A stretch of DNA of 64,000 bases from Frankiales bacterium (GCA_025464695.1 JAODNQ010000003.1:3046-67045); one strand, 5' to 3'; shown: positions 32,066 to 41,784, counted from the first letter of the stretch. Numbers and translations are program-made. Notes: a model not told the origin generated them from the sequence alone.

Positions 32066-33220
32066 CTAGGAGCACTTCGCGAGAGGAACGGGGTTCGCCG
32101 GGTAGCCGAGCTTCTGGTAGACCGCCGACCAGACCAGCTTCTGGATGCACGCGTGACCCGCGTCGTTGGGATCGATCCCCAGCTCCTTGGTGTCGTGCGT
32201 CGCGACGACGACGATGCCGTCGACGGCGGGGGGCAGGTAGGTGAAGGGCTCGAGGCCACTGGTGACGTCGTCGCCGTCGGTGCCGATCCAGGTCGTGCTG
32301 CAACCGAAGGTCGTCTCGGCGGTGTCGTGGGAGTCCACGGTGGACGGTGGGTGGTACACCTTCGTCCTGATCGTGACCTTCATCGTCATGCAGTGGTCGT
32401 TCATCTCGTCGTAGGTGTTCACGTAGACGAAGCGGCCCTGGTTGCCGGCTGCGAGCTTCTGCACGACGGCCGAGATGGTCGTGTTGAGCTTCTTCACCAC
32501 CTGGTCCAGGGTGACCAGCGCTGGCGGCAGCAGGATCCACCGTGCGACGCAGGTGGGGATGGTGTCGACGAGCTTCGCGCAGAAGCCGGGGACCTTCGTG
32601 GCGACCGTGGTCGCGTGTGGGTACGGGTTGTAGTAGCCCGGCACGGCGACCACCAGCTTGGGGTTCCCCGCCATCAGCGTCTGGTACTTGCCCAGGACCC
32701 CGCTGAGGTCCTTGGTGAGCTTGGTGAACGCCGGCTCGTTGGCGTAGACGGCCAGTGCACAGACGTTGGCCTGGATGAAGTCGTGGTGCTTGATCTTGTC
32801 CAGACAGGTGGTGACGGACTGGACGATCCCGTTGTTCTGCCGTCCGAGGCCCACCGTCACGAGGGTGGGCTTGTAGGTGGAGCCGAGACCCTGCTGAGTG
32901 CTCGTCTGACCGTTCTGCTTGTCCGTGACGTAGGCGTCGGTGGTCGTCGGGTCGAAGGAGACGTTCTTCAGGCACCAGGGGCCCGAGCCGGTCGGCGCGA
33001 GCTTGAGCGGTCCGTCGAGCAGCTTCTTCGGGTAGGCGGTGTCGGCGTTCCGGTCACCGTCGTCGTCGGCGTCCGTGCCGTACGCGACCTCGTCCCCGGT
33101 GGCCACGTAGTAGCGGGCGCAGGTCTCCGCCTGGGCGGGGGCGGGCGCTGCCGCGTGCAGCACGGCGGCAGCACTGACGACCAGGACCGCACCCGCGAGG
33201 AGGAGCTTCGAGTGGTGCAT
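32066..33220 (-). CDS. Secreted SGNH-hydrolase-like protein with substituted catalytic residues
   Basis: 384 residues from ATG 33220. Signal peptide 1-31 (LLLAGAVLVVSAAAVLHAAA, then AQA). An SGNH/GDSL layout is suggested by YVATGDEVAYG (block I, residues 39-48), TLVTVGLGRQNNG (block III place) and LGIDPNDAGHACI (block V place, 348-359). The nucleophile Ser is E44 and the catalytic His of the HPNxxGH pattern is D350, so normal esterase activity is unlikely. Several cysteine pairs suggest disulfides. It lies 13 bases upstream of the RCC1 gene and is probably co-expressed with it. An alternative is a non-enzymatic surface protein; confidence in the fold is moderate. Confidence 0.65.
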   Translation of the reverse strand: MHHSKLLLAGAVLVVSAAAVLHAAAPAPAQAETCARYYVATGDEVAYGTDADDDGDRNADTAYPKKLLDGPLKLAPTGSGPWCLKNVSFDPTTTDAYVTDKQNGQTSTQQGLGSTYKPTLVTVGLGRQNNGIVQSVTTCLDKIKHHDFIQANVCALAVYANEPAFTKLTKDLSGVLGKYQTLMAGNPKLVVAVPGYYNPYPHATTVATKVPGFCAKLVDTIPTCVARWILLPPALVTLDQVVKKLNTTISAVVQKLAAGNQGRFVYVNTYDEMNDHCMTMKVTIRTKVYHPPSTVDSHDTAETTFGCSTTWIGTDGDDVTSGLEPFTYLPPAVDGIVVVATHDTKELGIDPNDAGHACIQKLVWSAVYQKLGYPANPVPLAKCS

Positions 33221-33259
33221 GACGATCGCCTTCCGTGGGATGCGGAGCGTGCGGCGTGG

Positions 33260-33298
33260 CGCGCGGTGGGTGACGGGGACGCAGTCACCCACCGCGCG
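33260..33298 (-). terminator. Strong hairpin terminator after the CARDB repeat gene
   Basis: A perfect 15-bp stem, CGCGCGGTGGGTGAC (33260-33274) with its complement at 33284-33298 and a nine-base loop, four bases beyond the stop of the minus-strand repeat gene. No T-run, as is common in actinobacteria. It separates that gene from the SGNH/RCC1 pair. Confidence 0.7.
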
Positions 33299-33302
33299 GC
33301 TC

Positions 33303-36300
33303 CTAGACGGTCGCCACTGCGGTGTTGTCCGAGCTGTCGGACTCCACCGTCGTGCCGTCACCGTTGATCAGGGCGTTGGCGTTCTTCGTCTCGTCGGTGT
33401 TGCTGTAGGCGCTGAACGAGATCGACACACCCGCACCGGGGCTCAGCACGAGCGTCCTGCAGGTCACTCTGCTGATGGGGTTCTGGGTGATCTGGCAGGT
33501 CGTGCCGGCCGGAGCGACGACGTCCAGCGGAGTGACGCCGACCGGCAGGTTGATCTCCGACAGGACGTCGAGGGCGTCGGTGCCGCTCCCTGCGCCGGTG
33601 TTGGTGTTGCTGATCGCCGCGGCGATGGTGCCGGTGCTCCCGGCTCCTCCCACCGAGCCGCTGAGAGCGACCGTCAGGTTGATCACGGACCGGATGTCCG
33701 TCACCGTGGTGGTGGTGTTGTTGTTCTCGTCGGCTTCCACGACCGCGTTGCCGGGGTCGGCCTGCGCCTGGTTGCGGAGGAGGATGTTCCGGTGCGGGGC
33801 GGTCACTGCGACCTCGATGCTCCGGGCGGCGCCGCCGTTCAGGCTGCCGCGCAGCGTGCCGCCGGTGCAGGTGACGACGTCCGCGTCGACGGCGCAGGTG
33901 AAGGCGCCGGCGCCCCCGGCCGCGTCCCTCGCCGCGCCGAAGGTGGCGCCGAGCCCGGGCAGGACGTCCCGGACCGTGGCGTTGAGCAGGTCGTCCGTGC
34001 CGAGGTTCCGCACGTTGAGGACGTACTTGACGAACTGGTCCGGCTGGCCGGTCGTGTCACTCCCGACCTGGTCGATGTCGAGGTCCCAGTAGCTGCCGGC
34101 GCCGCCCTCCTGCACGGTGGTGTCTGACGTCGAGGTGTTGTTCGTCTCGTCGCCCTCCGGGATGGTGTTGGCGGGGTCGACGAGCGCCTGGTTCGTGATG
34201 GTGGCGAGGCTTCCCAGGGAGCTCGGCTGGGTCGGAGCGAACAGCGTCACCTCGAGGACCGCCTGTCCCCCGCCGCGGATGCTGCCCTGGTCGCAGGTCA
34301 CCACGCCGCTCGCCTGGCTGCAGACGAAGCCGGCGACCCCGGAGCTTCCCCCCGCGGCAAGCCGTGCCTTGCGGTACGTCGTGCCGTCCGGCAGCACGTC
34401 GCGGACGACGATGTGCGTGGCGACGTCCGTACCCGTGTTCGCGACCGTCAGGTGGTAGACGAGCGTGCCGCCAGGGGCGACCGCCCCGTCGGCGGCGGGG
34501 AAGAGCTGCGCGCTGGTCACCTTGAGCTCGTTGTAGGCGTTCTGGCCGGTCGGCGCGGTCTGGACGACGAGGGCGACGTCGGTGACGTTGTTGGTCTCGT
34601 CGCCCTCGGGGATCGCGTTCGACGGGTCCACGACCGCGTGGTTCGTGTACTCGCTCGTGATGTCGTTGGGGGTGTCCGGCGCGAAGAGCAGGACCTTGAT
34701 GGTCGTGGTGGACGGCGAGGCGAGGCCGGCAGCACCGACGAGCGAGCCGTTCGTGCACGTCACGACGCCGGCGTCGGCGCCGCACTGGAAGCCGCCGCTC
34801 CCCGCCGAGAGCGGTGCGGCCGTCACGTTGCGGAACCTCGACCCCTGCGGCAGGTAGTCGCTGACCGTGATCTTGTCCACGGGGTCGCTGCCCCGGTTCT
34901 TCACGGTCAGCGTGTACTCGAGGCTGCCGTTGGGCGCGACCGCGACACCGCTGCCCGGCCTCGTCTGGACGTTGTCCACGACGAGGTCGTTGAAGGTGTT
35001 CTGCCCGGAGCCGTTCGGGGTTGGCAGCGACACGGTGAGCGTCGCGTCGGCGATGTCGTTGGTCTCGTCGGCCTCGGCCACGGCGTTCGCGGGGTCGACG
35101 ACCGCGTGGTTGGTGTAGCGGGTCGTCGCGGCGCTGACCGTGCCCGGCGCGAAGAGCAGGATCCTGATCGTCGTGCTGGTGGCTGAGCCGACGGCGGGCG
35201 AGGCGGCGAGCGCCCCGTTGGCGCAGGTCACCAGGGCGCCGTTCGCGGAGCAGACGAAGCCGCCGGTACCGCCTCCCAGTGGGTCGGCGGTGACGTTCCG
35301 GAACCGGGCGCCCTGCGGGATCGCGTCCGTGACCGTCACGTTGCTCACCGGGTCGCTGCCCCAGTTGCTGACCGTCAGCGTGTACTCGAGCGTGCCGCCG
35401 GGCGCCAGGTCGCCGCTCGCCGGGCCGCTCTGCACGTTGGTGATGCTGAGCTCGTTGAAGGTGCCCCAGTCGCCGGCGGTCGGCGGGATGCCGACGTTCG
35501 TCTCGAGGACGTTGAGGTCGTTCGTCCCGTCGAACTCGGGGATCGTGCCGGCGGGGTCGACCAGCGCCTGGTTGAGGATCGGGGACCCGGTCGCGCCGGC
35601 GGAGCCGGTCGGTCCGTACGGCGCCGGCGCGAACGCCGTCACCTCGATGACGAACCCGTCGGGCTTCCCCGAGGTGTGCAGCTTGGGCCCGCCGTAGGCG
35701 GCGTAGATGCCCTTGAGCTGCCCGCCGGTGCAGTCGACCTGCGTGCCCTGCCCGGTGCAGGAGAGCAGGTGCGTGGGTGTGTACGACGTGCCGAACAGCG
35801 CGGGCGCCGGGACCTCGCGAGCCGAGCGGAAGCGCGTGCCCGTCGGCAGGACGTCGCTGACCTTGATGGCCGTGGCGTCCTGGGTACCGAGGTTCTGCAC
35901 CTGCAGGTCGTAGACGATCGTCCCGCTCGGCGCTGCGGGGTCGCACATCGGCTGGGCGACGGCGGGCAGGGGCCGGGGGGCCGGGGTCCGGCTGTCACGG
36001 GGGCAGAGGACGACCTGGGTGATCGTGAGGTCGACCCCGGTCGCGATCGGCGTCGTGGTGACAGAGGTGTTGTTGGTCTCGTCGCTCTCGGGCAGCGCGT
36101 TGTACGGGTCGACCGTGACCGTGGTCGTGATCGGGCCGACGCTGTTGGGCGCGGTCAGGTGGAGTCGCAGCTGACGCGTGGTCCCGGGGTAGATCCCGCT
36201 GCTGAGCTGCCCGGGGACCGTCCCCCCGGAGCAGGTGACGACGGTCGGGTCCGCCGGCGGCAGGGGCTCGTCGCAGGTGAACCCGCCTGAGGTCCCGATG

Positions 36301-37847
36301 TTCGTGTAGCCCTCGTAGACCACGCCGCTCGGCAGGGGGACGCGCACCCGGGTGCCGGTCGCGTCGTCGAGTCCGCTGTTGCCGACGGTGACGAGGTAGT
36401 CGAACTGGTTGCGGGCCCGGAAGGGCGCGCACTGCCCAGCGATCACACCGTCGAGCAGTTCGGGCGCGAGTGGAGACGCACAGGTCGCGCGGTGCGTGAC
36501 CGTCAGGTCGATCGGCGGCCGCACGATGGTGGTGACGCTCGCGGTACGCGTGATCGAGACCTTGCCCTGGAGCGTCTGCAGGGTGGCCGTGTTGGTGATG
36601 ATGGAGCTGGGCGGTTGGACGACACGACCGGTGACGGTGACGGTGATCGAGGCGCCGGCGGCCAGCGTGTAGCCGTTGTTGGGCGCGATGCACTTGACCT
36701 GGGAGCCTGAGTTGGTGCACGGGTACTTCGGGTCGCTCGCCTTGGCCGAGACCGCGGCCTGGTTGAGCCCCTGCGTCCCGTCGGTGATCTCGAGGCGGGT
36801 CGAGGTCACCTTGGCGCTCGTGTTCTTCGCGGTGAGCGTGTACGTGATCAGGTCACCGGGGCGCACCTGCGTGCCCAGCGCGGGATCGACGGTGGTCGAG
36901 GCGCTCTTGCTGAAGGTGATCGGCTCTACTGGCGCCGGTGAGGCCGGCACGGACAGCACGTGCTGCGAGGCGTTGTTGAGCTCGTTGATCTCGGGGATGG
37001 CGTTCTCCGGGTCCACGACCGCCGTCAGCTTCCACGCCAGGCTGGTGGCGGGTGCGACCGGGGAGTCCGGGCTGACCACCGCCGGGATCGAGATGGTGGC
37101 GTTGGCCCCTGCGTTGACCGCACCGCCGAGGCAGGTGATCGACGTGAGGGACGCCGTGCACGCGAACAGGCTGGTGCCGACGACGCTCTTGCCCGGCTGG
37201 AGGGAGAAGCTCGGCGGCAGCGTCGCGGACACCAGGACGTCGCTCGCGTTGACCGCGCCCGTGTTGTTGATGGTGAGCGTGTAGTTGACGTTGGCGCTCG
37301 GCGCGGCGGTGCTCGGGCCGATGATCGACGAGGACAGCTCTGCGAGCGCTCCCGTCGCGTTGTTGGCCACCAGGACGTTCGTCGTCGCGGGGACGGCGTA
37401 GTCGTGCGAGGTGTTCTGCGCCGACCAGCTCGCCATCACCGACGCGGTGTTGCTCAGGTAGGTGCCGGCGCCGGCTGTCACCAGGCCGGTGATGCGCACC
37501 GTCCACGTGGAGCCGGAGCCCGGCATCGACCCCGCGCTGCAGGTCACGAGCAGGGCGCTCTCCTGGCAGTAGCCGCGCGTGCTCGTGAGGACGATGTCGG
37601 TCAGCCCCGTGAGCTGGTCGGTCAGCCGGACGTTCGCCGCCTGCGGCTCGCGGTTCGTCGCCGTGATCGTGTAGGTCAGGCTCGTGCCCGACGTCACCGG
37701 GTCGGCCGAGGCCGACATGACCACAGCCAGCGGATCGGGTTCGGCGTGCGCCGGCGCGGCCAGGGCGACGAGGACGACAGGCACTGCCAGCGACAGGGCG
37801 GCGACGAGCCGGCTCCAGAGACGCTCATGACCCAAGCGGTTCCTCAT
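33303..37847 (-). CDS. Large secreted CARDB/DUF11 repeat surface protein
   Basis: 1,514 residues from ATG 37847. A signal peptide (VVLVALAAPAHA, cleavage near 36) precedes about nine to ten beta-sandwich modules of the DUF11/CARDB kind. Their typical ends are repeated variants of VDPxNxIPExDETNN (eight copies, one each module), and most modules carry a Cys pair of the form GGFxCxxxxxxVTCxxGxL. The C terminus (SDNTAVATV) has no LPXTG sorting motif or membrane anchor. Such proteins are usually extracellular stalks or adhesins. The gene is transcribed away from a BTAD regulator, from a shared 213-base region, and ends at a strong terminator. Confidence 0.9.
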   Translation of the reverse strand: MRNRLGHERLWSRLVAALSLAVPVVLVALAAPAHAEPDPLAVVMSASADPVTSGTSLTYTITATNREPQAANVRLTDQLTGLTDIVLTSTRGYCQESALLVTCSAGSMPGSGSTWTVRITGLVTAGAGTYLSNTASVMASWSAQNTSHDYAVPATTNVLVANNATGALAELSSSIIGPSTAAPSANVNYTLTINNTGAVNASDVLVSATLPPSFSLQPGKSVVGTSLFACTASLTSITCLGGAVNAGANATISIPAVVSPDSPVAPATSLAWKLTAVVDPENAIPEINELNNASQHVLSVPASPAPVEPITFSKSASTTVDPALGTQVRPGDLITYTLTAKNTSAKVTSTRLEITDGTQGLNQAAVSAKASDPKYPCTNSGSQVKCIAPNNGYTLAAGASITVTVTGRVVQPPSSIITNTATLQTLQGKVSITRTASVTTIVRPPIDLTVTHRATCASPLAPELLDGVIAGQCAPFRARNQFDYLVTVGNSGLDDATGTRVRVPLPSGVVYEGYTNIGTSGGFTCDEPLPPADPTVVTCSGGTVPGQLSSGIYPGTTRQLRLHLTAPNSVGPITTTVTVDPYNALPESDETNNTSVTTTPIATGVDLTITQVVLCPRDSRTPAPRPLPAVAQPMCDPAAPSGTIVYDLQVQNLGTQDATAIKVSDVLPTGTRFRSAREVPAPALFGTSYTPTHLLSCTGQGTQVDCTGGQLKGIYAAYGGPKLHTSGKPDGFVIEVTAFAPAPYGPTGSAGATGSPILNQALVDPAGTIPEFDGTNDLNVLETNVGIPPTAGDWGTFNELSITNVQSGPASGDLAPGGTLEYTLTVSNWGSDPVSNVTVTDAIPQGARFRNVTADPLGGGTGGFVCSANGALVTCANGALAASPAVGSATSTTIRILLFAPGTVSAATTRYTNHAVVDPANAVAEADETNDIADATLTVSLPTPNGSGQNTFNDLVVDNVQTRPGSGVAVAPNGSLEYTLTVKNRGSDPVDKITVSDYLPQGSRFRNVTAAPLSAGSGGFQCGADAGVVTCTNGSLVGAAGLASPSTTTIKVLLFAPDTPNDITSEYTNHAVVDPSNAIPEGDETNNVTDVALVVQTAPTGQNAYNELKVTSAQLFPAADGAVAPGGTLVYHLTVANTGTDVATHIVVRDVLPDGTTYRKARLAAGGSSGVAGFVCSQASGVVTCDQGSIRGGGQAVLEVTLFAPTQPSSLGSLATITNQALVDPANTIPEGDETNNTSTSDTTVQEGGAGSYWDLDIDQVGSDTTGQPDQFVKYVLNVRNLGTDDLLNATVRDVLPGLGATFGAARDAAGGAGAFTCAVDADVVTCTGGTLRGSLNGGAARSIEVAVTAPHRNILLRNQAQADPGNAVVEADENNNTTTTVTDIRSVINLTVALSGSVGGAGSTGTIAAAISNTNTGAGSGTDALDVLSEINLPVGVTPLDVVAPAGTTCQITQNPISRVTCRTLVLSPGAGVSISFSAYSNTDETKNANALINGDGTTVESDSSDNTAVATV

Positions 37848-38060
37848 GGTCGTCCCCTCGGACACGTGGCGGAGCAGGGGCGGCGCCGCTGCTCGCGCTG
37901 TGTAGCCCGCGAGACGTCGCAGCAGCGTCGCCACCGCGTCGCGGATGCGCCGTCGTCGCGTCGGATCGCCGCCAAGAGCGGCTGTGACGCGGCCTGGTAC
38001 ATTCCACCCGGCCGCTCGTCCGCCGGCCGGGCCAGCGCTGCGGGCCTGGCGGGGAGCGTC

Positions 38061-38849
38061 GTGAGCGTCTACGTACCGCCGCAGCCACTGGCAGGCGACG
38101 ACGCGAGGCAGCGGGGCTCGACGGACGGTGGTGACCTTCGTGTCGCCGACCAGGATCCGCTCCCCCGCACCACGCACCTGCGGCTGCTCGGGGGTTTCCG
38201 TCTCACCGACCACGGCGCAACGGTGCACCTGCCTCTGAACGCGCAGCGGACGGTCGCGTTCGTCGCGTTGCAGGACCGGGGCACCACTCGGGCCCGGGTC
38301 GCTGGTGCGTTGTGGGACGAGTCGTCGGAGGAACGCGCGTCCGCCAACATGCGCGGGATCGTGTGGTCACTGAACAAGGTCGGCGTGCGCCTGCTCGACG
38401 TCCACGACGGGCGGCTGAGCCTGTCCTCGGACGTGTTGCTGGACACCGTCAGCATGACCCAGGCTGCCGGCGAGGTCCTCAGCTCGATGCGCGTCGACGC
38501 GTCGACCGACCTGTCCGCCTTCGGGGACGACCTCCTCCCGGACTGGTCCGACGAGTGGGTCATCCCGGCGCGAGAGCGTCTGCACCAGATGCGGCTGCAC
38601 GCGCTCGAGCGGGTGTGCCGCGGACTCACCGAACAGGGGCACCTGCACGCTGCCGTGCAGGCCGGGCTCCTGGCCGTCGCGGCTGAGCCGCTGCGTGAGA
38701 GCGCTCACCGGGTCCTGATGCAGGCGTACCTGGCCGAGGGGAACCACGCGGAGGCCGTGAGGCAGTACCGGCTCTTCGCCGAGATCCTCCTCGGGGAGCT
38801 GCAGCTCCGGCCCTCGACCGCGCTGCTCAGCCTTCTCAGCTCGACCTGA
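38061..38849 (+). CDS. BTAD-domain (SARP-like) transcriptional regulator
   Basis: 262 residues from GTG 38061 with GGGGAG upstream. The N-terminal part (HLRLLGGFRLTDHGATVHLP, LWDESSEERASANMRGIVWSL) is the OmpR-type winged helix of SARP proteins, and the C-terminal half (VCRGLTEQGHLHAAVQAGLLAV, SAHRVLMQAYLAEGNHAEAVRQY) is the bacterial transcriptional activator domain. The size is that of small SARPs such as ActII-ORF4 relatives. It is divergent from the CARDB repeat gene and may control it or the secreted-protein group; no biosynthetic gene cluster is nearby. Confidence 0.88.
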   Translation: MSVYVPPQPLAGDDARQRGSTDGGDLRVADQDPLPRTTHLRLLGGFRLTDHGATVHLPLNAQRTVAFVALQDRGTTRARVAGALWDESSEERASANMRGIVWSLNKVGVRLLDVHDGRLSLSSDVLLDTVSMTQAAGEVLSSMRVDASTDLSAFGDDLLPDWSDEWVIPARERLHQMRLHALERVCRGLTEQGHLHAAVQAGLLAVAAEPLRESAHRVLMQAYLAEGNHAEAVRQYRLFAEILLGELQLRPSTALLSLLSST

Positions 38850-39513
38850 CCACGGCCGCTCGAGCGAGCTGACGGCGGCGAGCAGACCCGCACGCCTCCG
38901 GTCCGGGCGCCCCCTCCACGTCGGACCACGGCGGGGACGACGTGCGCGCTCCGGCGCTGTCGTCCAGCTCGCGAGGGCAGGACAGCGGCGCTGCGCCGAG
39001 AGAGTCTCCCACCTGGCGGCGGTCGGCCGCACGCGAGCGCCAGCGCGACCTCTGGGAGGACACGTGCGGTCTTCCCAAGCAGCCTGAAGCGGTGTACAAG
39101 TGGGTCAGCGCCGGGGGCCGAGGGTCGCCGACGACTGTGCTCGTGGACGTCCTGGCAGCTCTAGGCAGAGCCTGCCGAGGTCCCGGCCGACGGCCTGCTC
39201 GTCGCGCCCGGCGGCGTCCGAGGTCGCCTGCGGCCTCCTGGACCGGAGGTCCGGTCTGCACCCCCCGCACGGCACCTCGAGGTCCGGCACGCGGACGGTC
39301 CGGGCGCGCCACGCGAGGCCCGTGTGCCGCGTCACCGCACTGGGCGACACGTCGTCGCGCTCGGCGACACGTCGTCGGTCTGCGAGGCACGTCCCCGTTC
39401 CTCGAACCACGCACGCGTCGGCCGGCTCCTCCAGCCGGGCGCTGAGCTTCCCGTGACCACGTCGCAGCGTGCGGCGGGGCACGGCCATGGTCGAGACCTA
39501 GGGAAGGGCTCTC
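38850..39513. other. Gene-free region
   Basis: About 660 bases with frames that give only low-complexity Arg/Ala/Ser translations. A 15-base direct repeat GGCGACACGTCGTCG occurs at 39343-39357 and 39363-39377. The stretch near 39050-39120 translates to a short helix-turn-helix-like segment (LPKQPEAVYKWVSAGG) but no gene can be built. The metalloprotease promoter should be here, with GGGAAGG before 39514 as its ribosome site. Confidence 0.45.
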
Positions 39514-41778
39514 ATGACCGAGATCTTGTCGACACCGACCTCGAACGGCGAGGTGCACGACCCCGCTGACCACGTCCCTGTCGTGGACGTCGTCGCCCAG
39601 CGCCGTCCGCTGGCGGACCGGGTGCCCGTGCCATCACCGCTGCGCCCGTACGTCAGCGGGGTCTACCGCAGGAGCACCGACCTGCTGCACCCGATCGGAC
39701 TGCCCCTGTCCCCCGCTGACGACGCCATGGACTTCACGCCGTCGCCCGAGGGACCGGAGCTGCCGCACGGCATCCCGCTCGAACCGGGGCGGCCCCCGAT
39801 CGGGCACCTCCCCCTGCCGATCGACCCCAGACTCCCCCTGCCGTGGAAGCAGGTCAGCGAGGAACTGCGGCTGGACGTGGACGGCCGGACCCCGCAGATG
39901 GTGGTGAGCGGCGAGGTGCGTCAGCGGCTGTTCGGCAGGTGCAGCTGGTTCGCGCCGCTGGTCCGCCGCGCAGCCGGCGGCTGGGAGGGCGACATCACCT
40001 ACCGGCAGGGGGCTGCCGCGCTGATGCCCTACACGCACGTCGTCGTCGAGGCCACAGCAGACCTCTTCGGCTCAGGGAGCGCGACGGCCACCTTCACGTC
40101 GGCGACGGGCGCGGGGAGCACCCGCCGCTACGCGTTCGCGAGTCCGGCCTTCCACGACGTCGAGATGGAGTTCGACGTCACCAGCGACTCGGCAGCCGTC
40201 ACCACCTTCGACATCGGCTCCCACCCCAACCGCCCCGCCTCGCTGCCGGTCGAGACGGTCACCGTCGAGAGCGTCTACGCCCGGGCCGGCTTCAGGGTCC
40301 GCAAGTCCTCCGGCGACAGCACCATCCCGGTGTCGGTCGCCGGTACGGACGCGCTGTGGACGGACCAGGAGATGCACGACGCGATGCAGACCTACTGGTC
40401 GCGCTTCGCGAACACCGCGCAGTGGTCGGTGTGGACGCTGTTCGCGGGACGGAGCATCCGCGGCGACGGCCTCGGCGGCATCATGTTCGACTCGATCGGC
40501 CCGAACCACCGACAGGGCTGCGCGATCTTCAGCAACTCCTTCATCTCGACCCCGCCGCCAGGCGGCCCGAACGGAGCCGCTGCCGTGCAGCGCATGCGCT
40601 TCTGGACAGCGGTGCACGAGCTGGGGCACACGTTCAACCTGGCCCACTCGTGGCAGAAGTCGCTCGGAGCGCCCTGGTTGCCGCTGGCCAACGAGCCTGA
40701 GGCGCGCTCGTTCATGAACTACCCCTACAACGTCGCCGGCGGACCGACGGCCTTCTTCGCGACCTTCGCCCACCGCTTCAGCGACGCGGAGCTGCTGTAC
40801 CTGCGGCACGCGCCCTCGCACTTCGTGCAGCAGGGCAACACGGCGTGGTTCACCGACCACGGGTTCGAGCAGGCTGCGGTGTCGCCCGAGCCCCAGCTCG
40901 CGCTCACCTTGCGCGTCAACCGTCCCCGACCGGTGTTCGAGTTCCTGGAGCCGATCGTCGTCGAGCTGACGCTGAAGAACGTGACCGATCGGCCGCTGCT
41001 GGTCGACCGGCACGCCCTCGAGGCCGGGGACCTGACGGTCATCGCCGCCGACCGGCGCGGCACGGCGACCGAGCTCCGTCCGTTCGCCGCGACCTGCACC
41101 CGTCCCGAGCAGGTGGCGCTCATGCCGGGCGAGTCGCTCTACGCCAGCCTTCCGCTGTCTGCAGGGCACGGCGGGGCGCGGCTGGCCGACCCGGGCTACT
41201 ACACCGTCCAGGGCTGCCTGCACCAGCCCGACGAGGACCTGGTGTCGGCACCGTTGCGCCTCAAGGTGCTCCCGCCGCAGGACCGGGTCGCGGAGGCCCT
41301 CGCTCCCGACGTCCTGGAGCAGGACGTCCGACGCGTCCTGGCCTTCCACGGCAGCCGGGTCCTGGACGACGCCAACGACACCCTGCGCGACGTCGTCGAG
41401 CAGATGCCAGGTACAGCCGCCGCCACCCAGGCCGCCTTCGCCCTGATCAAGCCGCTGGCGACTCCCGCACTCGTGCTGCAGGCCCCGACGACCGACTCGA
41501 CCGACCTGCGGATCGTGTCCGAGCCGGCTGACGCCGACGGCGTGGCACGCCTGGTCCGGCTGGTGTCCGAGCCGGCGACCGCGCAGACCCTGGGCCACGT
41601 GGGGCTGCACGAGCAGGTCGGTGGCGTGGTCACGCGCCTCGCTGAGGACGGCCATGCGCCGGCTGCGGCCGACCTGCAGGGAGCTCTGATCGCTGCCCTC
41701 GAGCCGAGGGATGTCAAGGGCTCGGTGCTCGAGCGCATGCGCTCACGGCGTGACCAGCTGCGGGCACGCAGCCTCTAG
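39514..41778 (+). CDS. Metzincin-type zinc metalloprotease-like protein
   Basis: 754 residues. The zinc motif HELGHTFNLAH (H368, H372, H378) follows the metzincin pattern HExxHxxNxxH, and a Met-turn candidate FMNYP has M401 about 23 residues later, as in metzincins. A Trp-rich strand before it (FWTAVHELGH) and an N-terminal beta domain (about 95-260) precede it; after residue 450 there is a further beta-rich domain and a helical C terminus. No signal peptide or membrane segment is seen, although the first 95 residues are Pro-rich. It may be cytoplasmic or exported by another route. A 13-bp terminator follows. The family beyond metzincin is not recognised. Confidence 0.82.
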   Translation: MTEILSTPTSNGEVHDPADHVPVVDVVAQRRPLADRVPVPSPLRPYVSGVYRRSTDLLHPIGLPLSPADDAMDFTPSPEGPELPHGIPLEPGRPPIGHLPLPIDPRLPLPWKQVSEELRLDVDGRTPQMVVSGEVRQRLFGRCSWFAPLVRRAAGGWEGDITYRQGAAALMPYTHVVVEATADLFGSGSATATFTSATGAGSTRRYAFASPAFHDVEMEFDVTSDSAAVTTFDIGSHPNRPASLPVETVTVESVYARAGFRVRKSSGDSTIPVSVAGTDALWTDQEMHDAMQTYWSRFANTAQWSVWTLFAGRSIRGDGLGGIMFDSIGPNHRQGCAIFSNSFISTPPPGGPNGAAAVQRMRFWTAVHELGHTFNLAHSWQKSLGAPWLPLANEPEARSFMNYPYNVAGGPTAFFATFAHRFSDAELLYLRHAPSHFVQQGNTAWFTDHGFEQAAVSPEPQLALTLRVNRPRPVFEFLEPIVVELTLKNVTDRPLLVDRHALEAGDLTVIAADRRGTATELRPFAATCTRPEQVALMPGESLYASLPLSAGHGGARLADPGYYTVQGCLHQPDEDLVSAPLRLKVLPPQDRVAEALAPDVLEQDVRRVLAFHGSRVLDDANDTLRDVVEQMPGTAAATQAAFALIKPLATPALVLQAPTTDSTDLRIVSEPADADGVARLVRLVSEPATAQTLGHVGLHEQVGGVVTRLAEDGHAPAAADLQGALIAALEPRDVKGSVLERMRSRRDQLRARSL

Positions 41779-41784
41779 GGGACG

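Noticed and set aside
29521..37847. Regularly spaced DNA repeats that could suggest a CRISPR or satellite array
   Set aside because: They are degenerate and in phase with protein repeats (RCC1 and CARDB/DUF11).
39050..39120. Short helix-turn-helix-like translation (excisionase-like)
   Set aside because: No start, no full-length frame and no mobile-element genes nearby.
39343..39377. 15-base direct repeat GGCGACACGTCGTCG
   Set aside because: Two short copies 20 bases apart, no third copy or spacer logic; not a CRISPR array or attachment site.
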